NCBI GenBank assembly: GCA_017502915.1
Contig: JAFVUB010000010.1
Span: 1-61,705 of the forward strand
Direction of reading: 5' to 3'
Source of the DNA: Clostridia bacterium
Lineage (GTDB): Bacteria > Bacillota > Clostridia > Oscillospirales > CAG-272
DNA: 61,705 bases
Of the stretch, positions 1 to 8,085 are shown one piece after another. The position numbers were made by a program, and so were the translations under genes. Under the pieces are notes generated by a model. That model worked only from the letters and a program-made list of their open reading frames with translations. It made no database searches and was not told the DNA's origin. Every line of letters begins with the position of its first letter. Within the stretch, counting starts at the first letter, position 1.

Positions 1-81
1 ATCCTCCCTTCGTCAAATTCAAGTTTGTCGATTAGTTTTATATCCAATTTGAATTATACCATAAAATGATCGGAATGTAAA
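1..81 (-). promoter_or_regulatory. Promoter and leader of a minus-strand gene beyond the left edge
   Basis: Read on the minus strand there is a -35 TTTACA (76-81), a 17-base spacer and a -10 TATAAT (53-58) preceded by TGG, an extended -10. The leader ends in GGGAGGAT (about 1-8), a ribosome binding site whose start codon must lie just outside the window. Bases 82-159 between this promoter and the deoC stop hold no obvious gene or strong terminator. Confidence 0.7.
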
Positions 82-159
82 TAATGTTATTAGCCTGTCA
101 GTTTAACATATCCATCAAAACTGTCCTTTAGGGTACGCAGCGTTCTCGGTCTTGTTTTT

Positions 160-825
160 TTAATATCCGTTTGGTGTTTCAGCTTTAAGTATTTTCACCA
201 GCGCAGACGTTCCGAGTCGAGTGGCTCCGAGGCGAATAAAATCCTGCGCATCGTCAAAGCTACGAATCCCTCCCGCAGCTTTGATGCCAAGTCCTTCTCT
301 AACGTTTTCCTTCATCAAGGCAACGTCCTCGCGGGTGGCGCCACCGGTTGAAAACCCGGTAGACGTCTTGATGAAGTCTGCCCCCGATTCGGAAACTATG
401 CGGCACATTTCCACCTTTTCCTCCTGCGTGAGCAAGCAGGTTTCGATTATGACCTTCAAAACGTGATCTCCGCAAGCATCTTTCACAGCTTTAATGTCGT
501 TAAGGACGTATTCAGCGTCGCCCGAGCGAAGCATTCCGACATTTGCGACCATATCTATCTCGCTTGCGCCGTCATCAATAGCGCGAGCGGCTTGAAAGCA
601 CTTGACGTCTGTGGTGTCATTTCCAAGAGGAAATCCAATAACCGTACATATTTTGACTCTGCCTTGGGCGAGAGAAGCGGCGTATTTCACGTAACAACTC
701 GGTATACATACCGATGCGACCCCGTATTTAATGCCGTCCTCAACGACCGTTTTTATATCGTCTTTAGTAGCAGTTTGTAGCAATAGCGTGTGGTCAACAA
801 ATTTAAGTATTTCAGCCTTTTCCAT
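160..825 (-). CDS. deoC: Deoxyribose-phosphate aldolase
   Basis: DeoC cleaves 2-deoxyribose 5-phosphate to glyceraldehyde 3-phosphate and acetaldehyde, a cytosolic step of deoxynucleoside salvage. The 221-residue product has the family's usual length. The Schiff-base lysine lies in FIKTSTGFSTGG (Lys153), with Lys124 in KVIIETC and Asp91 in EIDMVANVG, so the active site is intact. The reading frame stays open upstream to 936, but the ATG at 825 is preceded by GGAAGG at good spacing and the homologous protein begins there. It has its own promoter and follows the flotillin terminator, so it is probably transcribed alone. No other nucleoside catabolism gene is adjacent. Confidence 0.96.
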   Translation of the reverse strand: MEKAEILKFVDHTLLLQTATKDDIKTVVEDGIKYGVASVCIPSCYVKYAASLAQGRVKICTVIGFPLGNDTTDVKCFQAARAIDDGASEIDMVANVGMLRSGDAEYVLNDIKAVKDACGDHVLKVIIETCLLTQEEKVEMCRIVSESGADFIKTSTGFSTGGATREDVALMKENVREGLGIKAAGGIRSFDDAQDFIRLGATRLGTSALVKILKAETPNGY

Positions 826-855
826 AAGAACCTTCCGTAAATATATTCTGAAGAT

Positions 856-885
856 ATTATACCGCATCTCGGCTATCTTTGTCAA
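856..885 (-). promoter_or_regulatory. deoC promoter
   Basis: Minus-strand TTGACA (880-885), an 18-base spacer and TATAAT (856-861) lie about 30 bases upstream of the deoC start. This fits a housekeeping sigma factor promoter. No clear operator palindrome is seen. Confidence 0.75.
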
Positions 886-905
886 CTGATTCATTAATAA
901 AAGCC

Positions 906-936
906 ATGGGTGGCGACGTTTTACGTCGCCACCCAT
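906..936 (-). terminator. Terminator of the flotillin gene
   Basis: A GC-rich perfect stem (ATGGGTGGCGACG paired with its complement around a short loop) begins directly after the flotillin stop. On the minus strand it is followed by a modest T-rich tract. Confidence 0.75.
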
Positions 937-941
937 ATTAA

Positions 942-2336
942 TTACTCAGGTTTAGAGTCTGATGCATTTGATGCTGCTTTCCCTCCGATAAATCCGGCGA
1001 GAAGCGATGACAGATCAATGCCCGTAGACTCCTTCATCCCTTCTATTATTTGATTTGAGCTGTTCATTACGTCGCGAACAAGCTTTGATGAATTGCCGTC
1101 GCCATACATAACGATCTTGTCGGTCTGTGCAAGAGGAGACGCCGCGTTTTTAACCACCTCGGGAAGAGCTGCAAGGTACATTTCAAGTACCGAAGCCTCA
1201 CCCATTTTCTTCTGTGCTTCCGCCTTCTTCTCGATAGCCTCAGCCTCAGCGAGCCCCTTTGCTCTTATACCCTCGGCCTCCTGCTCCATAGCAAATCTGA
1301 GAGCCTGCGCCTCTGCCTTTTTAGCCTCGGCCTCCTTAATTGCTTCATATGCTTTGGCATCGGCCTCTTTCTGGCGCTTGACAAGCTCTGCTTCGGCTTC
1401 CTTCTCTGAACGGTATTTCAGCGCATCTGCCTGCTTCTTGATCTCTGCATCAAGCTTACGCTCCATAAGAGCGATCTCTTTTTCGGCAAGCTCTGCTTCC
1501 TTCTCACGGCGTGCTATATCTGCTTCAGTCTTTGCAATCTCTATGATCTTACGCTGAGCCTCTTGCTGAATAGAATATGCCGCGTCTGCCTCGGCGTTTT
1601 TCGTATCTGCCTTAACCTTCATATCTGCCTGACGAACAGAAAGCTCGGCATCCTGCTCGGCGATCTTCTTTTCAGATTCAACCTTTACAGCATTAGCCTC
1701 TTCCTGTGCTCTTGAGGTAGCTATAGCAATATCGCGCTGGGCATTTGCTTTCGCTATCTGAGCATTTTTCCGTATCTGCTCAACGTTGTCTATACCCATA
1801 TTTTCAATAGTTCCCGCGCCGTCCTTGAAGTTCTGAATATTGAAGTTTACAACCTCAATGCCAAGCTTTTCCATATCGGGAACGACGTTCTCGGTGATCT
1901 TCTTAGCAACGCCCTGTCTGTCCTGAACCATCTCCTTGAGCCCGACAGATCCAACGATCTCACGCATATTACCTTCGAGGACCTGAGTTACGAGAGTTAC
2001 AAGCTCATTTCTGCTCTTGCCAAGAAGCGCTTCCGCAGCCCTTTTAAGATGCTCGGGATCGGAAGAGATCTTAATATTTGCAACACCGTCAACGGTAACG
2101 TTTATAAACTCGTTAGTCGGAACTGCTTCGCTGGTCTTGACGTCAACCTGCATAACGCTGAGCGAAAGCTTATCAAGACGGGTGAAAAACGGCATTCTCC
2201 ATCCGGCTTTACCTATAAGGATTTTTCTTTTTCCAAGACCGGATATTATGTAAGCTGTGTCTGGGGGCGCCTTCAGATAGCCCGCCAAGAAGAACACAAC
2301 TATAAGTACCGAAACACCAACAATAAATGGCAACAT
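942..2336 (-). CDS. Flotillin-like SPFH/band 7 membrane scaffold protein
   Basis: The 464-residue protein has one N-terminal membrane segment (about residues 2-20), an SPFH/band 7 domain (about 25-190) and a long Ala/Glu/Lys-rich coiled coil (about 190-400) with the EA-repeats typical of flotillins. It ends in a short tail with a Gly-rich hydrophobic stretch (SSLLAGFIGG). Flotillins organise ordered membrane domains in Bacillota and act at the inner face of the membrane. Length and architecture fit FloT/YuaG rather than the shorter FloA. The usual NfeD partner gene is not adjacent. The ATG at 2336 has AACGGAGG upstream, and a consensus promoter lies at 2417-2445. Confidence 0.9.
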   Translation of the reverse strand: MLPFIVGVSVLIVVFFLAGYLKAPPDTAYIISGLGKRKILIGKAGWRMPFFTRLDKLSLSVMQVDVKTSEAVPTNEFINVTVDGVANIKISSDPEHLKRAAEALLGKSRNELVTLVTQVLEGNMREIVGSVGLKEMVQDRQGVAKKITENVVPDMEKLGIEVVNFNIQNFKDGAGTIENMGIDNVEQIRKNAQIAKANAQRDIAIATSRAQEEANAVKVESEKKIAEQDAELSVRQADMKVKADTKNAEADAAYSIQQEAQRKIIEIAKTEADIARREKEAELAEKEIALMERKLDAEIKKQADALKYRSEKEAEAELVKRQKEADAKAYEAIKEAEAKKAEAQALRFAMEQEAEGIRAKGLAEAEAIEKKAEAQKKMGEASVLEMYLAALPEVVKNAASPLAQTDKIVMYGDGNSSKLVRDVMNSSNQIIEGMKESTGIDLSSLLAGFIGGKAASNASDSKPE

Positions 2337-2416
2337 AGAAAACCTCCGTTAATTGCGTTTTATCAACCCAGGCAGCATAGCTCGTGAAAACTTAATTACC
2401 CATGGTTAACACTTTA

Positions 2417-2445
2417 ATTATATCACAACTCGTTACCAATGTCAA
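2417..2445 (-). promoter_or_regulatory. Flotillin gene promoter
   Basis: A perfect TTGACA (2440-2445), 17-base spacer and perfect TATAAT (2417-2422) on the minus strand give a leader of about 75 bases. The -35 box sits just downstream of the spore-protein terminator. Confidence 0.85.
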
Positions 2446-2455
2446 TAATAAGGTC

Positions 2456-2493
2456 AAAAAGGTGGGGTGGCACCACGATAGCGATGCCACCCC
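2456..2493 (-). terminator. Terminator of the spore-protein gene
   Basis: The stem GGGGTGGCA/TGCCACCCC (2464-2493) is followed on the minus strand by a T tract (2456-2460). It separates the sporulation gene from the flotillin promoter. Confidence 0.85.
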
Positions 2494-2518
2494 GAAAAGT
2501 TTACTCGGATCGGTTAAC

Positions 2519-2707
2519 TTATTTGTTCTTGATCGAGTTCTCGTAAGACTCGACCATCTTCTTAACCATCTGACCGCCAATAGAGCCGGCCTGACGTGCG
2601 GTAAGATCACCGTTGTATCCCTGGTTCAGAGTAACGCCGACTTCGTTAGCGGCCTCCATCTTGAACTGCTCAAGAGCCTTCTTTGCTCCGGGAACGAGTG
2701 TTGCCAT
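2519..2707 (-). CDS. Alpha/beta-type small acid-soluble spore protein
   Basis: The 62-residue protein carries the family signature: GVTLNQGYNGDLTARQAG followed by SIGGQMVKKMVE. SASPs coat spore DNA into an A-like form, giving UV and heat resistance, and are degraded at germination by the GPR protease, whose site is KMEAANE here. Length is normal. AGGAG precedes the ATG. Such genes are normally expressed in the forespore under sigma-G, but no convincing sigma-G promoter could be assigned by eye. It is the only sporulation-specific gene in the window and strongly implies a spore-forming ancestor. Confidence 0.96.
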   Translation of the reverse strand: MATLVPGAKKALEQFKMEAANEVGVTLNQGYNGDLTARQAGSIGGQMVKKMVESYENSIKNK

Positions 2708-2723
2708 ATTAAACTCCTATTCT

Positions 2724-2747
2724 GAAAAACGCGAAAGCGCGTTTTTC
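2724..2747. other. Perfect hairpin in the leader of the spore-protein gene
   Basis: GAAAAACGCG, a four-base AAAG loop and the exact complement form a perfect 10-bp stem, 17 bases before the spore-protein ATG. It ends in T-runs on both strands. The rest of 2748-2874 is AT-rich without a visible gene and contains another GCGAAAGCG-like motif near 2771-2780. The hairpin could stabilise the 5' end of a long-lived spore mRNA or act as a backup terminator for the oxidoreductase operon. Confidence 0.6.
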
Positions 2748-2874
2748 AATTCAAAAATCTATATTAATTGAGACGCTTTCGCGTACTCTGCTATTATTAT
2801 CTTCACAAAAAATAAGTTTATGAATGGCAATTTGCGGTCAAATTGTCATTCGATTTTTTTCAAATTATAAAATT

Positions 2875-2906
2875 TGACCGAGGTACGTATATACGTACCT
2901 CGGTCA
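2875..2906 (-). terminator. 32-bp perfect palindrome, terminator of the oxidoreductase operon
   Basis: The sequence from 2875 to 2906 reads identically on both strands, with arms beginning TGACCGAGGTACGTAT. It sits 10 bases after the flavoprotein stop and is followed on the minus strand by AAATTTTATAATTTG. The intrinsic-terminator role is inferred; the absence of an unpaired loop is unusual. Confidence 0.7.
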
Positions 2907-2915
2907 TTCTTTGTT

Positions 2916-4769
2916 TTAATTGTTTTCTCTGTATTCTCTCCAAACAGTTTCGAAGGATACTGCCTCTCCCGGAATCGGTCTGACAGATCTCCAAGAAACG
3001 TCTGCAGAGCCTCCGTTCAGGCTGACCTCCTGTATCTTGTCGGCAGAAACACCACCGCCCGACTTGTGTCTGAAGATATCCTCCATACCGTCTCTCAAAT
3101 CCCCGTTCTTGTCGGTATAGATCGCAGAGCCCCTCGAAATTCCGACAACGTCTGCATAATTGAGCATTGCGGTCGTAACGCATATAACGGTTACTGCCGT
3201 ATCGCGCAGACGGAAGCGGGCCTCAGGGTTGCCCGAGTAGGACGAAACGTTTGCCAAAACGTCTTTTGCCTTTTCGCAGAGCTTCAGCATTTCATCCTTA
3301 TTTCTTATAGGTCCTGCAACGGCGCTCATTCCGCGGCTAAGCTCGGCACGTACCGACTTTGCATCCTGACCTTCTGCATTGGCTGAACAGATACGTTCTT
3401 CATCGGCAACCTGTTCTGCAAGGAGATTACCGGAAACGGTTCTCTTACTCTTTGCGATATGTGCAGATGCGCGAAGCGCACCGACCTGACCGGAGTTGAG
3501 TGCCGATCCGCCGGGTCTTGCAACGCCGTGAGTTCCGGCGACCTCTCCAACTGCATAAAGACCTGCAACGGCAGTTTGCCAGTTTGCATCGACCGCAACT
3601 CCACCGTTACAGTGCTGAGCGCAAAGAGCGATCTCAAGCGGCTCCTTGGTAATGTCAACGCCCTTGGAGCTATAAAGCTCTATTGCGGGCTGATTCATAT
3701 GAGCCAAGCGCTCGATCGGAGTTCCAAAGCAAGCGTCTGCCGCTACGAGATAAGCCCTTGCTTCCTCGTCAAGACGGTCAAAGTCAATGCTATCAAGACC
3801 AAAGGGATTAGTTCTGTAATCAAGGAAAACCCTTCTGCCGCGGAGCACCGTTTCACGGTATACGGCAAGGTCTATGACCGACGAGCCGGTTATTGCTCTC
3901 TTACTGTCAAACGGCCACTGGTAACCCTTGAGGAAGAGCATGGAAAGCGCTGTATAAACGTCTCCAAAAACCTCGAGCAGGAACTCGCGCTCAACGCCGT
4001 CATCGTCGACCGAGATCAGGCGAGGCAGAACCTGTACGTAGGTTCCCGAAACGTTCCAACGGGGCGCAATGGAGGCAAGACCGTACTGCCATTCGGTAAG
4101 ATTCTGCATCGAAGCGCCTGCCGAAACGGCAAGACCCGACGCACCGTTGTGGCAGATCGGATAAACGCTGTTCGAATATATTCCGGCAGGGCCTCCGGTC
4201 GCAAGGACTACGTGGGCACACGAGACGGTCTCCATCTGACGGGTCTTGAGGTTCAGGCAAGAAAGTCCGACAACGCCGTTCTCATCGGTCAAAACGCGAG
4301 TAACGTAAAGACCGTTAAGTATCGTAACGTCAAGCTGGTCGGCACGACGGGACAGAGCCTCTGTCATAAACTTCGAGGTCAGAGGACCTGCCGAGGTTGC
4401 GCGAGCGTACGGGTCGTGGTCGGTCTTATATCCAACGTACTCGCCGTACTCGGTGTGAGGAAACGGAACGCCAAGCTCGCAAAGATATGAAAACGCGCGT
4501 GCCGAGCAAGCCGCCTCACAAAGAGCAGTATCTCCGTCAACGGCACCGGGAGCAAAGAGGTCGTGCGCCATTTCGCGAACGCTGTCCTTTGCCGAGCCGC
4601 CCATTCCGAGCTTATAATAGGTCTGCTTGTCGCTTCCCGTGTTTCTCGAGGTGCCGCACATAACGCCCTCGGTTACGATAGCGACGTCGACTCCCTTCTC
4701 TTTCAGTCGGCAAGCGGTGGCGTATCCCGCCGCACCGGTTCCGACAACTATAGTATTAAACTCTCTCAT
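2916..4769 (-). CDS. FAD-dependent oxidoreductase, fumarate reductase/succinate dehydrogenase flavoprotein family
   Basis: The 617-residue protein starts with a Rossmann FAD-binding motif (VVGTGAAGYATA, about residues 8-19). It has a central capping domain and the C-terminal family segment with HCNGGVAVDANWQT, LYAVGEVAG and ARPGGSALNSGQ, which contact FAD and the active site. The family includes fumarate reductase, L-aspartate oxidase and many soluble enoate, keto-acid and steroid reductases. No signal peptide and no FMN-binding domain are present, so it is cytosolic. Its ATG overlaps the stop of the dehydrogenase gene by four bases (ATGA), implying translational coupling. It is the last gene of a three-gene operon. 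Substrate unknown; no iron-sulfur or membrane-anchor subunit is adjacent, which argues against a respiratory complex. Confidence 0.8.
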   Translation of the reverse strand: MREFNTIVVGTGAAGYATACRLKEKGVDVAIVTEGVMCGTSRNTGSDKQTYYKLGMGGSAKDSVREMAHDLFAPGAVDGDTALCEAACSARAFSYLCELGVPFPHTEYGEYVGYKTDHDPYARATSAGPLTSKFMTEALSRRADQLDVTILNGLYVTRVLTDENGVVGLSCLNLKTRQMETVSCAHVVLATGGPAGIYSNSVYPICHNGASGLAVSAGASMQNLTEWQYGLASIAPRWNVSGTYVQVLPRLISVDDDGVEREFLLEVFGDVYTALSMLFLKGYQWPFDSKRAITGSSVIDLAVYRETVLRGRRVFLDYRTNPFGLDSIDFDRLDEEARAYLVAADACFGTPIERLAHMNQPAIELYSSKGVDITKEPLEIALCAQHCNGGVAVDANWQTAVAGLYAVGEVAGTHGVARPGGSALNSGQVGALRASAHIAKSKRTVSGNLLAEQVADEERICSANAEGQDAKSVRAELSRGMSAVAGPIRNKDEMLKLCEKAKDVLANVSSYSGNPEARFRLRDTAVTVICVTTAMLNYADVVGISRGSAIYTDKNGDLRDGMEDIFRHKSGGGVSADKIQEVSLNGGSADVSWRSVRPIPGEAVSFETVWREYRENN

Positions 4770-5512
4770 AATCTCTGAATGTGGTATCCGCCGTCAACGT
4801 CAAGCGATTGGCCGGTAACGTAAGGAAGCGCGCCCGAGCAAAGAGCGAAAACGCCGTTTGCAATGTCCTCCGAGCTGCCCCAACGCTTTATCGGGAGAAG
4901 TCCTCCGGCGATAAGACGGTCGTATTTCTCGGTTACTGTGCTGGTCATATCGGTGGCAATGATTCCCGGACGGATCTCGTTTACGGGGATCATATACTCG
5001 CCGAGACGGTCTGCAAAGAGCTTGGTTATCATCGAAACTCCTGCCTTCGAGATGCAGTACTCACCGCGGTTGACCGAGGTAGCATAGGCAGAAAGCGACG
5101 AAATATTGCAGATGTATCCTCTTGCGCCGTTCTCCAGCGGATTGTTTATCATTTCGCGAGCAACGGCCTGAGTCAGGAACAGAGTTCCCTTGGTATTTAT
5201 GTCCATAACGAAGTCGTAGCTCTCCTCGGTCATTTCGAGCAGGTCGGCACGAACTCTGGGAGCAACTCCGGCAACGTTAACAAGGCAGTCGATCTGACCG
5301 AACTCGAGAGCCTTCTTGACAAACGCCTCGCGATCGGCGGGATCTGCAAGGTTTCCGCGAACGAAGGCAAAGCTCTCGCCGCTATACTTTTCGTTGACCA
5401 TAGCCTCGTCGGCGATGTCAAATCCTGTAACGTGATAACCGTTTGCAAGGAACTTGCGGGCAACGGCTTCACCGATTCCTCGGGCACAGCCCGTTATCAT
5501 TACGTGTTTCAT
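4766..5512 (-). CDS. Short-chain dehydrogenase/reductase (SDR)
   Basis: A classical 248-residue SDR: the NAD(P)-binding motif TGCARGIG (residues 7-14), catalytic Ser in NISSLSAYA, the YCISK motif giving Tyr-x3-Lys, and the PG motif in EIRPGIIATDM. Such enzymes interconvert alcohols and ketones. Automatic annotation would often call it a 3-ketoacyl-ACP reductase, but the neighbours argue against fatty acid synthesis. It overlaps both neighbouring genes by four bases (ATGA), so the three proteins are likely made in equal amounts and act on the same compound. Whether it uses NADH or NADPH is not determined; FDIADE after the second strand, with an acidic Asp, favours NADH. Confidence 0.85.
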   Translation of the reverse strand: MKHVMITGCARGIGEAVARKFLANGYHVTGFDIADEAMVNEKYSGESFAFVRGNLADPADREAFVKKALEFGQIDCLVNVAGVAPRVRADLLEMTEESYDFVMDINTKGTLFLTQAVAREMINNPLENGARGYICNISSLSAYATSVNRGEYCISKAGVSMITKLFADRLGEYMIPVNEIRPGIIATDMTSTVTEKYDRLIAGGLLPIKRWGSSEDIANGVFALCSGALPYVTGQSLDVDGGYHIQRL

Positions 5513-6828
5513 TTCTTACTCTCCTTATAGCTTTTGTAAAGCTCGGTATAAAGCTTATCGCGAACGACGCAACCGGGCGTGTGTGCATTTCTCATAAGCT
5601 CGGTGCACTTCGAGCAGCAGATGCAGAGCTTCTTGGCATTGAGCTCACTGCTTGCAAGTATATCTTTTGCGAAATCGGGATATGCAAGAATAGTTCTTCC
5701 AAAGCCTGCGAACTCAAAGCCGCCGTCCTTGATAAAGGCAGAGGCAACTCCGGGTGCTGCCGCACCGAGATACGAAAGACCGGACGAGATCAGCTTGAGC
5801 TTGGGATTCGCGTGAGCGAGGTCTGAGATGCCGTGAAGCATTCTCGCAACGCCCTGGAGCGGATGCTCCGGCGGCTCGTAGCCACCCTGAGCGTAGGGAC
5901 GGTTAACGTGCGGATTGAAATAGGGATTACCCATAGTGATATTTACGAGCTCAACGCCCATATCTGCAAGCTGAGCGAGCAGCCACATAGGCTCGGTGGG
6001 GTCGAAATCGGTTCCGCCGTTCTTGGAAACGCCAAAGCCGAGAGGATACTCAAAGCCGTCGTAGACGTTCAGTCTTGTGGTAACGATAAAGTCCTTGCCG
6101 CAGTTGGCAATAGCACCGGCGACCGACTCACGGAGAAGACGGGTACGGTTCTCAAGGCTTCCTCCGTAGCGACCCTCGCGCTCGTAGGCCGAAAGCAGCT
6201 CGGAGTTAAGATAGCGGTGGCAGCATTTGATGTCAACGCCGTCAAATCCCGCCTTCTCGGCAAGACGCGAGGTGTTAACAAGTCCTTCGCCTATGCGGTC
6301 AAGCTGTTCATCGGTAACGATTCTCGATTTATCTATCGGATTTGCACCCTCAAACAAAGGATTGTTGTAAGCGATGATCGGAGCCGGCGTGCCTTCGGGC
6401 TTCGAATAACGTCCCGAATGGGTTGCCTGCAGAATGATCAGCGGCTCCTTGCCGGTCGACTTGAGAGCCTTTTCCCTCATTTCGTCGGCGATCTTCTTGA
6501 ACGAGTCAATGTTAGAGTCGGTCATCCACAGCTGGCGCGGATTTGCGCGACCCTCGGGACAGACTGCCGTTGCCTCGAACCAAATGATACCCGCTCCGCC
6601 CTCTGCAAGACGGTGGTAGCGACGAATAGTCAGCTCGTCGGGCGAGCCGTCGGACGTACCGTCACAGCCCTCCATAGCCTGACAAACGAGCCGGTTAGGT
6701 GCAATTCTACTACCTATCTGTACCGACTCCGAAAGAACCGAAACGTCCTCCGAAAAAGGAAGCTTTGTTCCAAGAGCTTCGTTTTCGTTCTTGAAATCCA
6801 AAACATTTTTGTAAACTTGGTTTGCCAT
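5509..6828 (-). CDS. NADH:flavin oxidoreductase, Old Yellow Enzyme family, with C-terminal Fe-S motif
   Basis: A 439-residue FMN-binding TIM-barrel protein. Family features include the barrel start with NRLVCQAMEG, LQATHSGRYS, and the ERE(G)RYGGSLENR segment. Near the C-terminus, cysteines at about 402, 405, 408 and 420 (C-x2-C-x2-C-x11-C) could ligate a 4Fe-4S cluster, as in 2,4-dienoyl-CoA reductase and BaiCD/BaiH. The FAD/NAD domains of those longer enzymes are missing. These enzymes reduce activated C=C bonds. Two ATG codons (6831 and 6828) follow AGGAGG; 6828 has the better spacing, and an ATG at 6846 lies upstream of the ribosome binding site. First gene of the operon, divergent from the AraC regulator. 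Substrate unknown. Confidence 0.85.
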   Translation of the reverse strand: MANQVYKNVLDFKNENEALGTKLPFSEDVSVLSESVQIGSRIAPNRLVCQAMEGCDGTSDGSPDELTIRRYHRLAEGGAGIIWFEATAVCPEGRANPRQLWMTDSNIDSFKKIADEMREKALKSTGKEPLIILQATHSGRYSKPEGTPAPIIAYNNPLFEGANPIDKSRIVTDEQLDRIGEGLVNTSRLAEKAGFDGVDIKCCHRYLNSELLSAYEREGRYGGSLENRTRLLRESVAGAIANCGKDFIVTTRLNVYDGFEYPLGFGVSKNGGTDFDPTEPMWLLAQLADMGVELVNITMGNPYFNPHVNRPYAQGGYEPPEHPLQGVARMLHGISDLAHANPKLKLISSGLSYLGAAAPGVASAFIKDGGFEFAGFGRTILAYPDFAKDILASSELNAKKLCICCSKCTELMRNAHTPGCVVRDKLYTELYKSYKESKK

Positions 6829-7029
6829 CATTGACCTCCTTGTCATTAATTGCTTTTATTATACATCATGAATCGCCGCTTTTGTATGCAAACAAGACTT
6901 AATTATATGTAATTTCTGCTTTTTTTTTGAAAATTCACTTGAAATTATAGTTAAAATGTGCGATAATGTATAACGGCGTATATATTGAGGATATCTGTGC
7001 CGCAAAGGACGGCGGAAAGGAGATTAACC
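6829..7029. promoter_or_regulatory. Divergent control region between the OYE operon and the AraC regulator
   Basis: This 201-base AT-rich gap must hold both promoters. On the minus strand a TATAAT (about 6856-6861) lies before the OYE gene without a good -35 box, as expected of an activator-dependent promoter. On the plus strand a TTGAAA-like box near 6940 and TAATGT near 6964 may serve the regulator. No clear direct-repeat operator could be assigned by eye. Confidence 0.45.
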
Positions 7030-7815
7030 GTGCATTTGTTTTCCGCAATATTCGCAAACGATCCCGTCGATCTTCCTAACCACGATCACACTTATAATCA
7101 GATCATTTATATCAAGCGCGGTACGATTGAGCTCACTCTTTCGGGCAAGAATTTCACGCTTGGTGCAGGAAGTCTTCTGCTTTTGAGCCGATTCGAGCTG
7201 CACGATATAAATATTGTGAGCAAGGAGTACGAAAGGTACGTTATCTGCATTTCCTCGGTGGGAAACACGAACAAATCCTTCCCCGAGCCGCTTGAGAACA
7301 TAATATTTAACAGGATCGTTGACTGCTCGTCCTGCAAGGAAAGCCTTGAGCGTATCTTTGAAGATATCGCCGAGGAAGCAACACAGAACCGTCGTTACAA
7401 AAGTCAGTTTCTCGATCTGAAGCTACAGGAGCTGATGATCGCCCTATACCGTATAGATCCAACGCTTTTCCCTAACAATAGTTATCCCGGTGTTTTGGTG
7501 ATTGAAAGGCTCAAAAAGCGCTTTGAGACCGACTACTCCGAGGATCTTCGCATCGACGCCTTAGCTGAGGAATATCACTTCAGTCCGTCTTATCTTTCGC
7601 ATATCTTCAAGGAATTCACGGGATATTCACCCATGGCGTATCTCTCGGCGTGCCGCTTGACGGCAGCGCGCGACCTGCTCGCCACAACTTCACTGTCTGT
7701 CAACGACATAACCAAAAGATGCGGCTTTGGTGACGCGAGCAATTTCTGCCGATGCTTCAAATCGCGAATGGATATGACGCCGCTTCAATATCGAAAGCTT
7801 CAAAGAACAAAATAA
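7030..7815 (+). CDS. AraC family transcriptional regulator with N-terminal cupin domain
   Basis: A 261-residue regulator. The N-terminal cupin region contains LPNHDHTYNQIIYIKRG and LGAGSLLLLSRFELHD, a small-molecule sensor fold. The C-terminal ~100 residues hold two helix-turn-helix motifs with the family signatures LAEEYHFSPSYLSHIFKEF and CGFGDASNFCRCFK. The GTG at 7030 is chosen because GGAAAGGAG lies seven bases upstream; a TTG at 6985 would add 15 residues but has no ribosome binding site. It is divergent from the OYE-SDR-flavoprotein operon, which it probably activates when the inducer binds the cupin. It also lies directly upstream of the HMA protein gene on the same strand, so it may be co-transcribed with it. 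Confidence 0.9.
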   Translation: MHLFSAIFANDPVDLPNHDHTYNQIIYIKRGTIELTLSGKNFTLGAGSLLLLSRFELHDINIVSKEYERYVICISSVGNTNKSFPEPLENIIFNRIVDCSSCKESLERIFEDIAEEATQNRRYKSQFLDLKLQELMIALYRIDPTLFPNNSYPGVLVIERLKKRFETDYSEDLRIDALAEEYHFSPSYLSHIFKEFTGYSPMAYLSACRLTAARDLLATTSLSVNDITKRCGFGDASNFCRCFKSRMDMTPLQYRKLQRTK

Positions 7816-7848
7816 AAAAACACCCATATAATTAAGGAGAAAACAACC

Positions 7849-8061
7849 ATGATCACAAAAACCCTAACCGTTGAAGGAATGAGCTGTATGCACTGTGCCG
7901 CTCGCGTAAAGAAGATTTTGACCTCTGTCAAAGGCGTCAAGGATGCTGCGGTCGAGCTTTCCACGGGAGCTTGCACGGTTATGATGAAGAAGGATATTCC
8001 GAACGAAGAACTGAAGTCTGCAGTTGAAAACGCAGGCTTTCGCGTAACCGATATAAAATAA
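7849..8061 (+). CDS. Heavy-metal-associated (HMA) domain protein, CopZ-like
   Basis: A 70-residue single-domain protein with the metal-binding motif GMSCMHCAARV (MxCxxC, Cys14 and Cys17) and the ferredoxin-like fold pattern of CopZ chaperones, ending in AGFRVTDIK. Such proteins carry Cu(I) or other soft metals to P-type ATPases or regulators. AAGGAG precedes the ATG at the correct distance. No copper ATPase is adjacent; the next gene is an ArsB-like permease, an unusual partner. Metal specificity cannot be read from the sequence. Confidence 0.9.
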   Translation: MITKTLTVEGMSCMHCAARVKKILTSVKGVKDAAVELSTGACTVMMKKDIPNEELKSAVENAGFRVTDIK

Positions 8062-8085
8062 GACTAACTCAAGAGAACCCCGATC

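Noticed and set aside
2916..4769. Respiratory succinate dehydrogenase/fumarate reductase
   Set aside because: No Fe-S or membrane subunit genes are adjacent, and the neighbours are soluble reductases.
6844..6846. ATG at 6846 as OYE start
   Set aside because: It lies 5' of the AGGAGG; the ATG at 6828 is correctly spaced.
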